NCBI RefSeq assembly: GCF_026540855.1
Contig: NZ_JALNUP010000008.1
Coordinates: forward strand, 1 to 64,000
DNA: 64,000 nucleotides
Direction: 5' to 3'
Source: Sphingomonas sp. GC_Shp_5
GTDB taxonomy: Bacteria > Pseudomonadota > Alphaproteobacteria > Sphingomonadales > Sphingomonadaceae
The notes below the pieces were generated by a model, which was not told the origin of the DNA, ran no database searches, and saw only the letters and a program-made list of their open reading frames with translations. Positions 1 to 7,608 of this stretch are shown here, one piece after another (positions within the stretch are counted from its first letter, which is position 1; each line of letters begins with the position of its first letter). The position numbers and the translations under genes are program-made.

Positions 1-381
1 TTCGCGCAGGCATTCGTCGATCAGGCTCTTGGCGGCCTGCAGTTCCGGGCCGAGTTCAAGCTGGTCCGCGACGGCGACCTGCACCTTGGCGCGCCCGTCG
101 TATGCCGGCAGCGTGATGTTGCCCTTCTTGCCGCCAATGGCGGCGCCATAGTCTTGCGCCAGCAGCGCCTGCAGCTCGCCGACACGTTCGAAGGTGCGCT
201 GCTTGAATGCGGAGAGGGCTGCCGACACGGCGTGGGCCTCATCCAGCGTCGTGCAGACTAGTTCGTCGATGAGGAGGTCGATCGGCTTCACCAGCTCGAT
301 CGGGACGAGCGCTCCCTTGGCATCGCGCAGGTACCAAGCACCATTGACGTCGATCGCGGCGGGATGGGGCTTGCCGGTCAT
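1..381 (-). CDS. DUF3164 family protein, Mu-like phage early gene (partial)
   Basis: The minus-strand frame is open from an ATG at 381 to the window edge, so the C-terminus is missing. The translation begins MTGKPHPAAIDVNGAWYLRD and continues with GALVPIELVKPIDLLIDEL, GGKKGNITLPAYDGRAKVQV and LQAAKSLIDECLRE, which I recognise as the DUF3164 family found in the early operons of Mu-like transposable phages. Its biochemical role is unknown. Its ATG overlaps the stop of the upstream 58-aa gene (ATGA), so the two are translationally coupled. Nothing looks broken in the visible part. Confidence 0.8.
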   Translation of the reverse strand, partial: MTGKPHPAAIDVNGAWYLRDAKGALVPIELVKPIDLLIDELVCTTLDEAHAVSAALSAFKQRTFERVGELQALLAQDYGAAIGGKKGNITLPAYDGRAKVQVAVADQLELGPELQAAKSLIDECLRE

Positions 382-554
382 GCCTGGACTGCCTGTTCCG
401 GCAGGATGAGGCTTAGCCCCGCCAACGCCAACGCGGCCGATTGCCCCACCTCGACCACATCAAGGAGCCTGCGCACGTGGTCTTTCTCCATCGCCACCCT
501 GTTGCCAGGTGCGGCTTCGAGCAATTTGCGCATGCTCTTGGTGTCGATGGTCAT
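378..554 (-). CDS. small hypothetical protein (58 aa) in Mu-like operon
   Basis: A 58-residue frame starts MTIDTKSMRKLLEAAPG and ends LILPEQAVQA. It is mostly helical and Ala/Leu-rich, with no motif I recognise. The reality of the gene rests on context: its stop overlaps the DUF3164 start by 4 bp, and it begins 11 bp after the stop of the LexA-like gene. That compact spacing suits a phage early operon. Function unknown. Confidence 0.6.
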   Translation of the reverse strand: MTIDTKSMRKLLEAAPGNRVAMEKDHVRRLLDVVEVGQSAALALAGLSLILPEQAVQA

Positions 555-565
555 GTTGATCCCAA

Positions 566-949
566 TCAGTGTACGCCGGGATCTTCCACGATAAGCGGCA
601 GCAACGGCAGCTGCTCAATTGTACAGTGGGGAGGCTGCAGGGCACCGAGCGGCTGCGCGATCCAACAGCCACGCTGCCCAAGTGCTTCGCCAATGACTTG
701 GCGGCAGCGTGCGAGATCGCGGATACGGATACCTCGGCGGGAGGCGGGCGGCCGCTCTATCAGGCCGAGCTCGACTAGTTGGTCAACCAGCTGCCGCGCC
801 CGTGTACGGACTACGCGAGGCTCAAGCGCCAACCCGATTTCGCCGTAGCTCGGACTGGTGCCAGATCGCTGGATCCGCTCGACAATATAGGCAAGCGCCT
901 CAACCCGCCGCGGTGGCGCTGCAACAACCCCCGTCATGCTGCGGAACAT
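566..949 (-). CDS. LexA-like winged-helix protein
   Basis: 127 aa. Residues about 15-70 (ALAYIVERIQRSGTSPSYGEI, then RARQLVDQLVELGLIERP) resemble the N-terminal winged-helix DNA-binding domain of LexA and of related phage regulators. The LexA protease half is absent; the remainder is short and featureless. It is the first gene of the minus-strand Mu-like set and sits upstream of the 58-aa protein and DUF3164, so it may be the early-operon regulator. An alternative start is the ATG at 937. The transposase A and B genes expected in a complete Mu-like early region are not seen upstream. Confidence 0.6.
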   Translation of the reverse strand: MFRSMTGVVAAPPRRVEALAYIVERIQRSGTSPSYGEIGLALEPRVVRTRARQLVDQLVELGLIERPPASRRGIRIRDLARCRQVIGEALGQRGCWIAQPLGALQPPHCTIEQLPLLPLIVEDPGVH

Positions 950-1135
950 AGAGGGAATTGCTCTGGGGCGCTAGAGTCCCGTGTGACATCGGCGCTTAGG
1001 CTGTGAGTTCTGCAAAGCGTGGATATTTGTCCGGAACGATGCGGCTTTTTGGATGTTTCGCGTCGCCCTCCCCTCTGCGCGCATTCGCGCTTTGTGGGTC
1101 TGGCCTAATGTCGAGCGATCAGGCAACGCGACGCC

Positions 1136-1627
1136 ATGTCGGACATCTCTCTTCCTCCACGTGACCAGTTCCTACGCGAGGAAACGATCCGCGGCGGGAT
1201 GGACCTGCTCTTCTTCGCTCATACGCGCCATCTGAAGCACGCGGACGAGACGCTCGCAGCACTGGGCCTCGGCCGTGCTCACCATCGCGTCCTGTACTTC
1301 GTAGCACGGCGTCCAGGGATTAATGTGTCTGAACTGCTCGCGGTCCTGGATATTTCCAAGCAGTCATTCGGACGCGTGTGTCAGTACCTGGTCTCCAAGG
1401 GCTTGATGGAACAGCAGCCCAACGAGCGTGACCGCCGCCAGCGTCTGCTCCGGCTTACCCCCGAGGGCGCTGAGTTGGAAAAGACGATCTTCGATGGCCT
1501 GCATGACAACATTGCACGCGCGTATAAGGCTTCGGGTAGCAACGCCGTGACAGGATTTTGGACTGTTCTGCAGCACCTGATGGGGGAAGACGCCCGGGCC
1601 CATTTTCGCTTTGTGCAGGGGATCTAA
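1136..1627 (+). CDS. MarR family transcriptional regulator (PetP-like)
   Basis: 163 aa. The signature LGLGRAHHRVLYFVARRPG, then ELLAVLDISKQSFGRV and the wing NERDRRQRLLRLTPEGAEL, is the MarR winged helix and is closest in style to the alphaproteobacterial PetP regulators. The core spans residues about 25-140. The first ATG (1136) is used; another in-frame ATG at 1199 would give a protein starting just before the dimerisation helix. It is divergent from the Mu-like operon with 186 bp between them. The regulated target is not apparent from the neighbours. Confidence 0.8.
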   Translation: MSDISLPPRDQFLREETIRGGMDLLFFAHTRHLKHADETLAALGLGRAHHRVLYFVARRPGINVSELLAVLDISKQSFGRVCQYLVSKGLMEQQPNERDRRQRLLRLTPEGAELEKTIFDGLHDNIARAYKASGSNAVTGFWTVLQHLMGEDARAHFRFVQGI

Positions 1628-1750
1628 AGCACCCTGCGACTGATTGTCGATTGTGAAGCAGTCTATACTCCATCCCGCCGTTGCCAAGCTTTTTGCGTCT
1701 TTTAAGCCCCTAATGCTTCCAAGTACTTCAACAAATACCCCGCCGACCAG

Positions 1751-2167
1751 TCATTGGCATTCGCTCCCAGCACGTGCTCCGCACTCCACTGGCACTAGCG
1801 GGATCTGTTCCAGATACTCCCGCATGGCGGCAACGCCGCTTGGCGCCAAGCTTAGAAAGACACGCCTTCGATCCACGGTATCAGCAACACGGGTGACGTA
1901 GCCGTGCTGCTCGCAAATCTGGATATGTCTGATCGCTGTAGCTCTTGGCGCCAATGTACCGTTGCAGGCCTGGATAACCGTCGCTCGTTCACCCCGCCCC
2001 TGCGCGATGAACAGGAAGAGGAGAATATCCCAGGAGGGGTCGACAACCACGTTAGCCAACTTGGTGAAGGCGACAGCGCGCGCGTGACTCGCTGCCTGCA
2101 CCGCTTCCGCTAGCGACAGAAGATCAGCCGCGCCGGTAGGCAGCTTAACGCGCGAAGACTTACTCAT
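1751..2167 (-). CDS. winged-helix regulator, sphingomonad family
   Basis: 138 aa from the ATG at 2167, which overlaps the stop of the upstream gene by 8 bp; the frame is open further upstream but the extra residues look non-coding. Middle and C-terminal residues (WDILLFLFIAQG, a helical pair, then GYVTRVADTVDRRRVFLSLA) form a MarR-like winged helix. The same W-D-(I/M)-L-L plus helix-turn-helix layout recurs in the genes at 7227-7592 and, fused to PAS, at 6253-6930. I infer one regulator family expanded in this island. Target unknown. Confidence 0.65.
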   Translation of the reverse strand: MSKSSRVKLPTGAADLLSLAEAVQAASHARAVAFTKLANVVVDPSWDILLFLFIAQGRGERATVIQACNGTLAPRATAIRHIQICEQHGYVTRVADTVDRRRVFLSLAPSGVAAMREYLEQIPLVPVECGARAGSECQ

Positions 2168-2441
2168 CACGCTTCGTAAATCCGAGACTGTGAGCGGTGC
2201 AAGGCCCTTTGCCGCTAGGGAGCAGGTCTGCGCCCTCCGCACAGCGGGTAAGCTCGATCGCTCTGTCGATCAGATCAGCCGCGAGCGGCGGCGACGTCAC
2301 CACCGCCAGCACCACGCAATTGGAAGCATGCACCCGCGCCCGCTCAGCCTGATCCGCCCTCGCCTCATCAGGCCCGAAAGCTGAGCTTACACGCTCGGTC
2401 AATGTACGTTCGGGAATGAAATTTATGTTAGAATTGGTCAT
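2160..2441 (-). CDS. hypothetical protein (93 aa)
   Basis: The frame begins MTNSNINFIPERTLTERV and ends HSLGFTKRDE. It includes a hydrophobic stretch (ASNCVVLAVVTSPPLAADLI) but no convincing membrane segment or known domain. The longer open frame upstream (to 2567) has the composition of non-coding sequence, so I chose the ATG at 2441. It overlaps and probably co-transcribes with the winged-helix regulator that follows. I do not recognise the family. Confidence 0.5.
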   Translation of the reverse strand: MTNSNINFIPERTLTERVSSAFGPDEARADQAERARVHASNCVVLAVVTSPPLAADLIDRAIELTRCAEGADLLPSGKGPCTAHSLGFTKRDE

Positions 2442-2799
2442 GAACGCCGCATGGCAGGCAATTGGTAAAAGGAGCTTACCGGCCCTGCCAAGCGACTGAA
2501 AAGAAGACGACTTGTGAGATTTAGCCGATCGATGAAGATAGCTAGCTCGGTGAGCCTGCCGGTACATTGGCTGGGCCTGCTACCGCCAGAGACAGCTTAC
2601 TCGCGGAGGACGCGGAGATACCCGCCGTCGGCGGATACCACATCCCCCGCGGTCACGCATTTCTGCCGCTTTCGTGCCCTCAATACCCTGTATTTTCTCA
2701 GATTGTACCCAGTCGACTGAACCAGCAAATGCCCCAGCTCGTCTAGTAAGCCAGCCTGGCGGCGCATCCCCCGCACCGTCCGCTCGTACCTCTCAGCTC
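2442..2799. other. intergenic region with repeat copy A
   Basis: About 360 bp separate the divergent genes at 2441 (minus) and 2800 (plus). No coding frame is convincing. The stretch holds one copy of the GATACC palindrome family (2608-2660). Promoters for both flanking genes presumably lie here, but I cannot place them. Confidence 0.5.
2608..2660 (+). repeat. GATACC palindrome family, copy A
   Basis: GCGGAGATACCCGCC at 2612-2626 is followed by GGCGGATACC at 2630 and GTCACGCAT at 2652. The GTCACGCAT nonamer follows the hairpin in copy B as well. This copy has the most rearranged stem of the family. Function unknown. Confidence 0.5.
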
Positions 2800-2985
2800 A
2801 TGCGAGAGACGAACGGAGCGACCTTGGCTGAATGTCTTAATTACGCCGATTACGAAGAACTAGTTGAAGCCCAGCTTGAAGCCGCGGCAAGTGCATCGAC
2901 TCCGGAGCAGCGCGACGCACATTTAAATCGGGCTGCAGTGTTGGCAACGGAAGGCGAAGCTTCCCAGCGCGAAGGCGGAGAGTAG
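2800..2985 (+). CDS. small acidic hypothetical protein (61 aa)
   Basis: The protein starts MRETNGATLAECLNYADYEE and ends VLATEGEASQREGGE; it is acidic and wholly helical. It belongs to the kind of very small helical protein common in sphingomonad accessory DNA (compare those at 6134 and 35569). The ATG at 2800 is used because the longer frame (from 2674) is Pro/Ser-rich and unlike coding sequence. No function can be assigned. Confidence 0.5.
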   Translation: MRETNGATLAECLNYADYEELVEAQLEAAASASTPEQRDAHLNRAAVLATEGEASQREGGE

Positions 2986-3154
2986 GGCAGCTAATTTGCA
3001 GGGTGGCAAGAGGCGGGCTTCCCCCCCAATTGCGCAAACCAGACATGACAGGCTGATTTCCGCCGGCCGTAAGGGAGTGCACGGCATGACCATGCAGCCC
3101 CTCCCGCAGATAACACTGCTTGTAGCATCGGGCTCTGCCGTGCCAGGAGGCGTT

Positions 3155-3358
3155 ATGAAAAAGATGACGCTGGTCGCATTGACGTTCGGGCTGGCCGTAT
3201 GCGCCTGTTCTTCGTCAAAGACCGTAGAATATTATAAAGGTCATCAGGACGCTCTCCAAAAGCGGCTCGATGAGTGCGTCGCTTATGGCGAAGATTCGCA
3301 GGATTGCCGCAACGTAAGACAAGCTTACTCTGAGTTGCATCACCTGCCTGCTCGCTAA
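3155..3358 (+). CDS. EexN-like lipoprotein (entry exclusion family)
   Basis: 67 aa. A perfect ribosome-binding site AGGAGG at 3144-3149 fixes the start. The lipoprotein signal is MKKMTLVALTFGLAVCACSS, and the mature part VEYYKGHQDALQKRLDECV followed by a second cysteine pair matches the small EexN-like lipoproteins carried by conjugative elements, where the namesake is involved in entry exclusion. Function here is by family resemblance only. No conjugation genes are visible nearby, so it may be cargo or the remnant of a larger ICE. Confidence 0.7.
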   Translation: MKKMTLVALTFGLAVCACSSSKTVEYYKGHQDALQKRLDECVAYGEDSQDCRNVRQAYSELHHLPAR

Positions 3359-3370
3359 CTAAAGCGTTAG

Positions 3371-3460
3371 AAAGGCGGCGGAGATACCCTCCGCCGTAGT
3401 CACGCATCTTCGGGCTTGGCGAGAGCAGCGATACCCGATGTGGAGGATCTGATACCCATC
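3371..3460 (+). repeat. GATACC palindrome family, copy B
   Basis: An eight-base stem, CGGCGGAG/CTCCGCCG (3376-3396), encloses ATACC. GTCACGCAT follows at 3399, then two direct GATACCC boxes at 3430-3436 and 3451-3457. It lies between the convergent ends of the EexN-like and HEPN-like genes, so it could also work as a terminator, though no T-run follows the stem. Confidence 0.6.
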
Positions 3461-3493
3461 CGCTACAGCCTAAATCATCATGCGCCGCTTACC

Positions 3494-4552
3494 TTAACGA
3501 TCGGCCGCGCGTTCATATGCGTCCAATATTGCAATTGCCGTCTTGCATACGGTTTCGACATGGCGTTCCAGATCAACGCTAACTAGAGCAAGACGCTGCC
3601 CCACATCGGCCTTCTCACCAGTTTTCTTCAGGTAGTCATGATCGATAACGCCGCGCCGGTGCACCACCAAGTGTCGGCGTTGATTTAAAAGCCATAGGTC
3701 TGGCCCTTTAAAGCATTGCTGCACGTCATCGTCCTCAACTAGCGAACATATCAAATCAGCTAGACTCGATAGGCTATCTAGTCTCTTGCCCTCGAGAAGA
3801 ACGTATCCCATGGAAGAAGCGACGTTAAACCCGAAGCGCTCCAACGCCTCTACGGCCACGCCGCTCTTTGGAAAAATTCGTTTACCGATTTCGCTGCGCA
3901 ATATCCTCCCGACCCATTCAGGTCGATCGTTTAGAGCTGCCGTGGCGAACGACGAGGCGAACACCTCAAACGCGCCCCAGACGCCAACCAAAGATTGCAG
4001 CAGCAATTCTTCCGAGGTCCGGACCACGTCGTCAGACATGAGACCTCGACCTAACTCTGCCAGAATCCTGTCACGGAGGTAATCTGCTCCCTCAGCCGAT
4101 TTCACAAAGTCGTGCATTCGTATGGACGCCGAGGCGAATGCAGCCGCCTCATCCACCTCATGATCACCCCCGCTAGAGGTGCGCGCAAGCGACCTAATGC
4201 GCTCTGCTGAGAGAACCTGCTGAAACCGCATGTCTTGGACAAAAGAGCAGGTCAGCTTGAACGGGACGCTGGCGGCGTCCAACACGCTTGAAAGCGCTGA
4301 ATGCAGGTCCTCTCGGAGGCTTTTGCATGTCGAGGAGGACCACCTCTCCGGGCTTAGAGGCGCCAAGATCTCGTCCTTGTTCAGGATCAAATACGCGTTG
4401 GTCACCGCTGCCGCTGCGGCCAACTGCTCGGAATTCAAGGCTGCCATAGCGTCTACTAAACACTTCTCGGGATCTTCGACATCCACCAGGAGACATCGGC
4501 AGCGGATTCGATGCCGTTTAAGAGGCAACGCAGCGGAGCTGCCCTTCGCCAT
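3494..4552 (-). CDS. HEPN-like domain protein, possible RNase or defence protein
   Basis: 352 aa. The N-terminal half has no recognisable domain. From about residue 180 a helical block (LLLQSLVGVWGAFEVFASSF) leads to NQRRHLVVHRRG at about residues 290-301, in which R293 and H298 form an Rx4H motif typical of HEPN ribonucleases. HEPN proteins are frequent toxins and abortive-infection effectors; that role is inferred. The gene is divergent from a Fic protein, with paired GATACCC boxes between them. The start is uncertain: the ATG at 4447 would remove 35 residues rich in Arg and Cys. Lower GC than the chromosome suggests transfer. Confidence 0.55.
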   Translation of the reverse strand: MAKGSSAALPLKRHRIRCRCLLVDVEDPEKCLVDAMAALNSEQLAAAAAVTNAYLILNKDEILAPLSPERWSSSTCKSLREDLHSALSSVLDAASVPFKLTCSFVQDMRFQQVLSAERIRSLARTSSGGDHEVDEAAAFASASIRMHDFVKSAEGADYLRDRILAELGRGLMSDDVVRTSEELLLQSLVGVWGAFEVFASSFATAALNDRPEWVGRILRSEIGKRIFPKSGVAVEALERFGFNVASSMGYVLLEGKRLDSLSSLADLICSLVEDDDVQQCFKGPDLWLLNQRRHLVVHRRGVIDHDYLKKTGEKADVGQRLALVSVDLERHVETVCKTAIAILDAYERAADR

Positions 4553-4587
4553 GGTGGCATCAGCATGGCCGCTCCCGCCAGTTCAGG

Positions 4588-4618
4588 CGCTGATCGGCGA
4601 TACCCAGCTGATACTCTA
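4588..4618 (+). repeat. paired GATACCC boxes, copy E
   Basis: GATACCC at 4599-4605 and GATACTC at 4610-4616 lie 11 bp apart, one helical turn, just upstream of the HEPN-like gene (minus) and 220 bp upstream of the Fic gene (plus). There is no hairpin at this copy. Spacing and position suit a protein-binding site. Confidence 0.45.
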
Positions 4619-4835
4619 GCGGCATGCTCATCCCACTGCTCAGTGCCGTGGATCGCCCGACCTTCTCCTGACTTGCCGACAGTCAAAGAGCATGTTCTGT
4701 CAGCAACCTCGGTTGATGCGAGCAGGCTGACAGCGAACCGGCTTGATGATAAAAAGGACGCCATTTCTGTTGCCAAGCCACTTTGTCGTCAGTAGGCAAC
4801 GACCAACACCCGTTGGTGACAAAGCGAGCCCCTAA

Positions 4836-5969
4836 ATGAGCATCAAACCGTACGATCTCTCGGATGCCGTCTCCTACCACACGGGCGCCTTCCCTCCAGA
4901 AGCTTTCGACTACGCAGCTCTGCTGGGCCCGTTAGAAGAGGCTGCGGCGTCGTTGGCCCGGTATGATGCCAAGATGGCGAACATGGTGAATAGCGAGCTG
5001 TTTCTTGCGCCATTACGCCGGCAGGACGCCGTGAGTTCATCTAGGATGGAAGGGACGATCTCTACGATCGAGGAGCTGTATCGCCTTGAGGCAGAGGAAG
5101 ATGCAGGCGCAAGTGACCCGTACCGAGAAGCTCGTAACGACGACGTCGAAACATACTTGTACTCTCGCGCGCTCCGCAACGCACAGCAGGCGCTTGCCGA
5201 GGGGGCGCCCCTAAGCGAGCATCTAATCAGGACGGCTCACCAGCAGCTGCTTTTCTTAGGGCGGGGTGCAAGAAAGCGCCCAGGGTCGTACAAAGTAGAG
5301 CAAAACTATATCGGCGATGATCGTCGTGGCAAAATTTACTACGTGCCAATAGCGCCTGAGCAGCTCGCTCCTGCTATGAGCGGACTACTACAGTTCATTA
5401 ACGGCAGCACAATGCGTCCATTAATTAAGACTGCCCTAACTCATGTAGAATTTGAGGCACTTCACCCGTTTGAGGATGGGAATGGAAGAATTGGACGAAT
5501 GCTTATCACCCTGATGCTCTGGAAGCTCGGGATCATCTGCCAACCAAATTTCTTCGTGTCCGGATATTTTGAGAACCACAAAGACGAATATATAGAAAGG
5601 ATGCGAGCTGTCTCAGCTAGAGGCGATTGGACAGGATGGGTCGTCTTTTTCCTTCAAGCGATGCATGCTCAGGCATCCGTGAACATTGAAACTGCCGACA
5701 AGATCTTTGCACTCCACAGCGACATGAGAGAACGGTTCCGCGTGGCCCTAAACTCGCAGTTTCATGATCAAGCACTCGATTTTGTGTTTGCCAGTCCGAT
5801 TTTCCGAAATGACCGGTTTGTAGATCGGTCCGGCATCCCGGCATCATCGGCGCGATCCCTTTCGCGGCGTCTCTCAGAGACAGGGATGCTTCGCACAATT
5901 GAACCTGCGGCCGGGCGTCGCGCTGCTCTTTACGCCTTTGATCCTCTACTCGAAATCTTGAAGGTGTAG
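4836..5969 (+). CDS. Fic family protein (AMP-transferase) with C-terminal HTH
   Basis: 377 aa. Order: N-terminal Fic_N region, an inhibitory motif SSRMEG (S68-E72-G73, the class II autoinhibitory helix), the catalytic motif HPFEDGNGRIGR (residues 210-221, catalytic His210), and a C-terminal winged helix with GIPASSARSLSRRLSETGML near residues 335-354. Family members transfer AMP from ATP to target proteins and are held off by the inhibitory glutamate. All key residues are intact, so it should be active. It is divergent from the HEPN-like gene. The target and any antitoxin role are not shown. Confidence 0.9.
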   Translation: MSIKPYDLSDAVSYHTGAFPPEAFDYAALLGPLEEAAASLARYDAKMANMVNSELFLAPLRRQDAVSSSRMEGTISTIEELYRLEAEEDAGASDPYREARNDDVETYLYSRALRNAQQALAEGAPLSEHLIRTAHQQLLFLGRGARKRPGSYKVEQNYIGDDRRGKIYYVPIAPEQLAPAMSGLLQFINGSTMRPLIKTALTHVEFEALHPFEDGNGRIGRMLITLMLWKLGIICQPNFFVSGYFENHKDEYIERMRAVSARGDWTGWVVFFLQAMHAQASVNIETADKIFALHSDMRERFRVALNSQFHDQALDFVFASPIFRNDRFVDRSGIPASSARSLSRRLSETGMLRTIEPAAGRRAALYAFDPLLEILKV

Positions 5970-5970
5970 G

Positions 5971-6050
5971 TCGGAGGACGTGGCGGAGACACCCTCCGCC
6001 GTCGCTCCCGGTAAAAGCGATATCGGCCGCTCCCGTACCACACGATACCC
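5971..6050 (+). repeat. GATACC palindrome family, copy C
   Basis: GGCGGAG-ACACC-CTCCGCC (5982-6000) starts 12 bp after the fic stop codon; a GATACCC box follows at 6044-6050. The hairpin position suits a terminator for fic, but no T-run follows the stem, and the box recurs at the other copies. Confidence 0.6.
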
Positions 6051-6133
6051 ATAAGCTGATCCACGAAGACATGGTGACCTGGTTGCTCCTGGCGTGGTAA
6101 GCTCCAGTCAATCGGATGAACGGGAAATTGCCT

Positions 6134-6283
6134 ATGGACCGCAGTGAACAACAGGACCTAGCTGCCGAGGCGCTTCCTCTGCTCCGAAAGGCTCTTGCAC
6201 TCCTAGACGAAGCGGGTCGCGCAGTGGAAGCAGCGAACTTAGATTATGTAATTCAGGCGCTCGAGAGCGATTTCGGTGGGTAG
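6134..6283 (+). CDS. small helical hypothetical protein (49 aa)
   Basis: The frame begins MDRSEQQDLAAEALPLLRKA and ends YVIQALESDFGG. It is a two-helix acidic protein of the small type common in sphingomonads. The last 31 bp overlap, convergently, the end of the PAS regulator gene. The periodic Leu/Ala pattern argues that it is real. Function unknown. Confidence 0.5.
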   Translation: MDRSEQQDLAAEALPLLRKALALLDEAGRAVEAANLDYVIQALESDFGG

Positions 6284-6930
6284 GATGCAGGCCGAATAGC
6301 TGCGGTCAGCAAGGCCTCCATTTTCAATACCCCCTCGGCGGTAAGCTGCACCGTTCTAGCCCCTTCATCGGACACACACAAAAGCCCGCGTTTATCCAGG
6401 GCAGTGGCCCACCGTTCGGTGGTGCGAATGCTGATGCCAACTCCCTTGGCGATATCTTCGATGCGAACGATGCGCCCCTCTGCCTCTGCTAAATAAGCGT
6501 GAAGTAGTATTGCGCCGATGAAATCCCCGAACAGGTCGGCCCCGAGTTCCTGCATCCTGCATGAGTAGAGGTGTCGCACGTGGACGGCCACACTCCACAA
6601 AGCTCTAGGTGAGGCAAGAAAGCGATCATCGTCATTCCACCACAAGGTGGTGACTATCCGTCCCTCCTTGTCGAACTTGGATACCAGGATTTCGGCTCGA
6701 ACAACGCTTCTATCTGGGCGGACATATCGCTTGCTCATTCTAGTCGGCGCGTCGCGATCGGCTAGGCCGCTCAGCATCTTGGCACTCTTGTCGATGTCCG
6801 ACGCGAAGGTAAGTGCTTTGTAGGACATGCCGATCAGGTCCGCCTCAGCCCGCCCCATCAGTAAACAGAAATTGTGGTCGACATGTAGTATGGTTCCGTC
6901 GGGCGTACCGACGCAGTGAGCAGTTGGCAT
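6253..6930 (-). CDS. PAS domain / winged-helix transcriptional regulator
   Basis: 225 aa. Residues 1-115 form a PAS fold (DGTILHVDHNFCLLMGRAEA, RYVRPDRSVVRAEILVSKFD). Residues 130-215 form a winged helix of the sphingomonad family seen at 1751 and 7227 (GAILLHAYLAEAEGRIVRIE, ISIRTTERWATALDKRGLL). It probably senses a ligand or redox cue through PAS and binds DNA through the wing; the cue is unknown. A pair of GATACCC boxes lies about 220 bp upstream of its start. Confidence 0.75.
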   Translation of the reverse strand: MPTAHCVGTPDGTILHVDHNFCLLMGRAEADLIGMSYKALTFASDIDKSAKMLSGLADRDAPTRMSKRYVRPDRSVVRAEILVSKFDKEGRIVTTLWWNDDDRFLASPRALWSVAVHVRHLYSCRMQELGADLFGDFIGAILLHAYLAEAEGRIVRIEDIAKGVGISIRTTERWATALDKRGLLCVSDEGARTVQLTAEGVLKMEALLTAAIRPASYPPKSLSSA

Positions 6931-7059
6931 GGTCGCTCCTTCGATTTGCCATATGCCAGTGTATGTAATCCAGTGTCTTCTATGATGGGCCCACTTACCG
7001 CACCTTTGACATTTGAGCCCGCAAATGTGGCACGAACGATCGTGCCCTACTCAAATTTG

Positions 7060-7170
7060 GGGAGACCGCAGGGCGGATACCCCATCCGCCGCGGGCCACC
7101 GAGACCCGCAGAAATGCTAGGGTTTGGGCACGCGATCGGCGCCCGATACCCCTGCGATACCCCCGTATTT
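7060..7170 (+). repeat. GATACC palindrome family, copy D
   Basis: GGCGGAT-ACCCC-ATCCGCC at 7072-7090 is followed by GATACCC boxes at 7145-7151 and 7156-7162, again 11 bp apart. The copy sits in the roughly 300-bp gap between the PAS regulator start (6930) and the end of the next minus-strand gene (7227). That gap has no other feature I can support. Confidence 0.6.
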
Positions 7171-7226
7171 GTTACCCCCTGTAACTGCGCCGGGTAGCGG
7201 CTGTTAAGTGGCGCCGTCAGGCGCCC

Positions 7227-7592
7227 TTAATGCAAATGAGTTCGGCTGGCGCGGCCAGCACCCTGACTATCAAGGTAGCGGTTCATCAAAGTCCGACCAG
7301 CAGCCTGAAGTGCCACCACGGGTCCGAAAGTTTCGTCGTTGTCACTCATGAGCGCGAGGCCGACGGACACCATCCACTGAACGTATGGAGTGGCGATTTC
7401 CGCATCCACGCCGGCCGCTCTAACCAACTCCGTCAGCGGGATCTTCTGCTGCACCGCATCTGCGACATACAGGCGCAGAAGCATATCCCAGCCCGGTTCA
7501 CCGAACCCTGTTCGGGCCGGTCCGAAGATCTTATCGCGTTCCCGACGTGCGGCGTAGAGTTCGGCTGCGAGCTGCGCCCGTTCCTTCTTCAT
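7227..7592 (-). CDS. winged-helix regulator-like protein (121 aa)
   Basis: The sequence WDMLLRLYVADAVQQKIPLT followed by a helix-turn-helix and a short wing resembles the regulators at 1751-2167 and 6253-6930. There is no effector domain. It follows the membrane protein gene at 7609 by 16 bp in the same direction, so the two are probably co-transcribed. Target unknown. Confidence 0.6.
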   Translation of the reverse strand: MKKERAQLAAELYAARRERDKIFGPARTGFGEPGWDMLLRLYVADAVQQKIPLTELVRAAGVDAEIATPYVQWMVSVGLALMSDNDETFGPVVALQAAGRTLMNRYLDSQGAGRASRTHLH

Positions 7593-7608
7593 CGACGGGA
7601 TCCCATGG

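Noticed and set aside
4456..4776. 106-codon minus-strand frame upstream of the HEPN-like gene
   Set aside because: Overlaps the HEPN-like 5' end out of frame and shows no family pattern, though a small gene here cannot be excluded.
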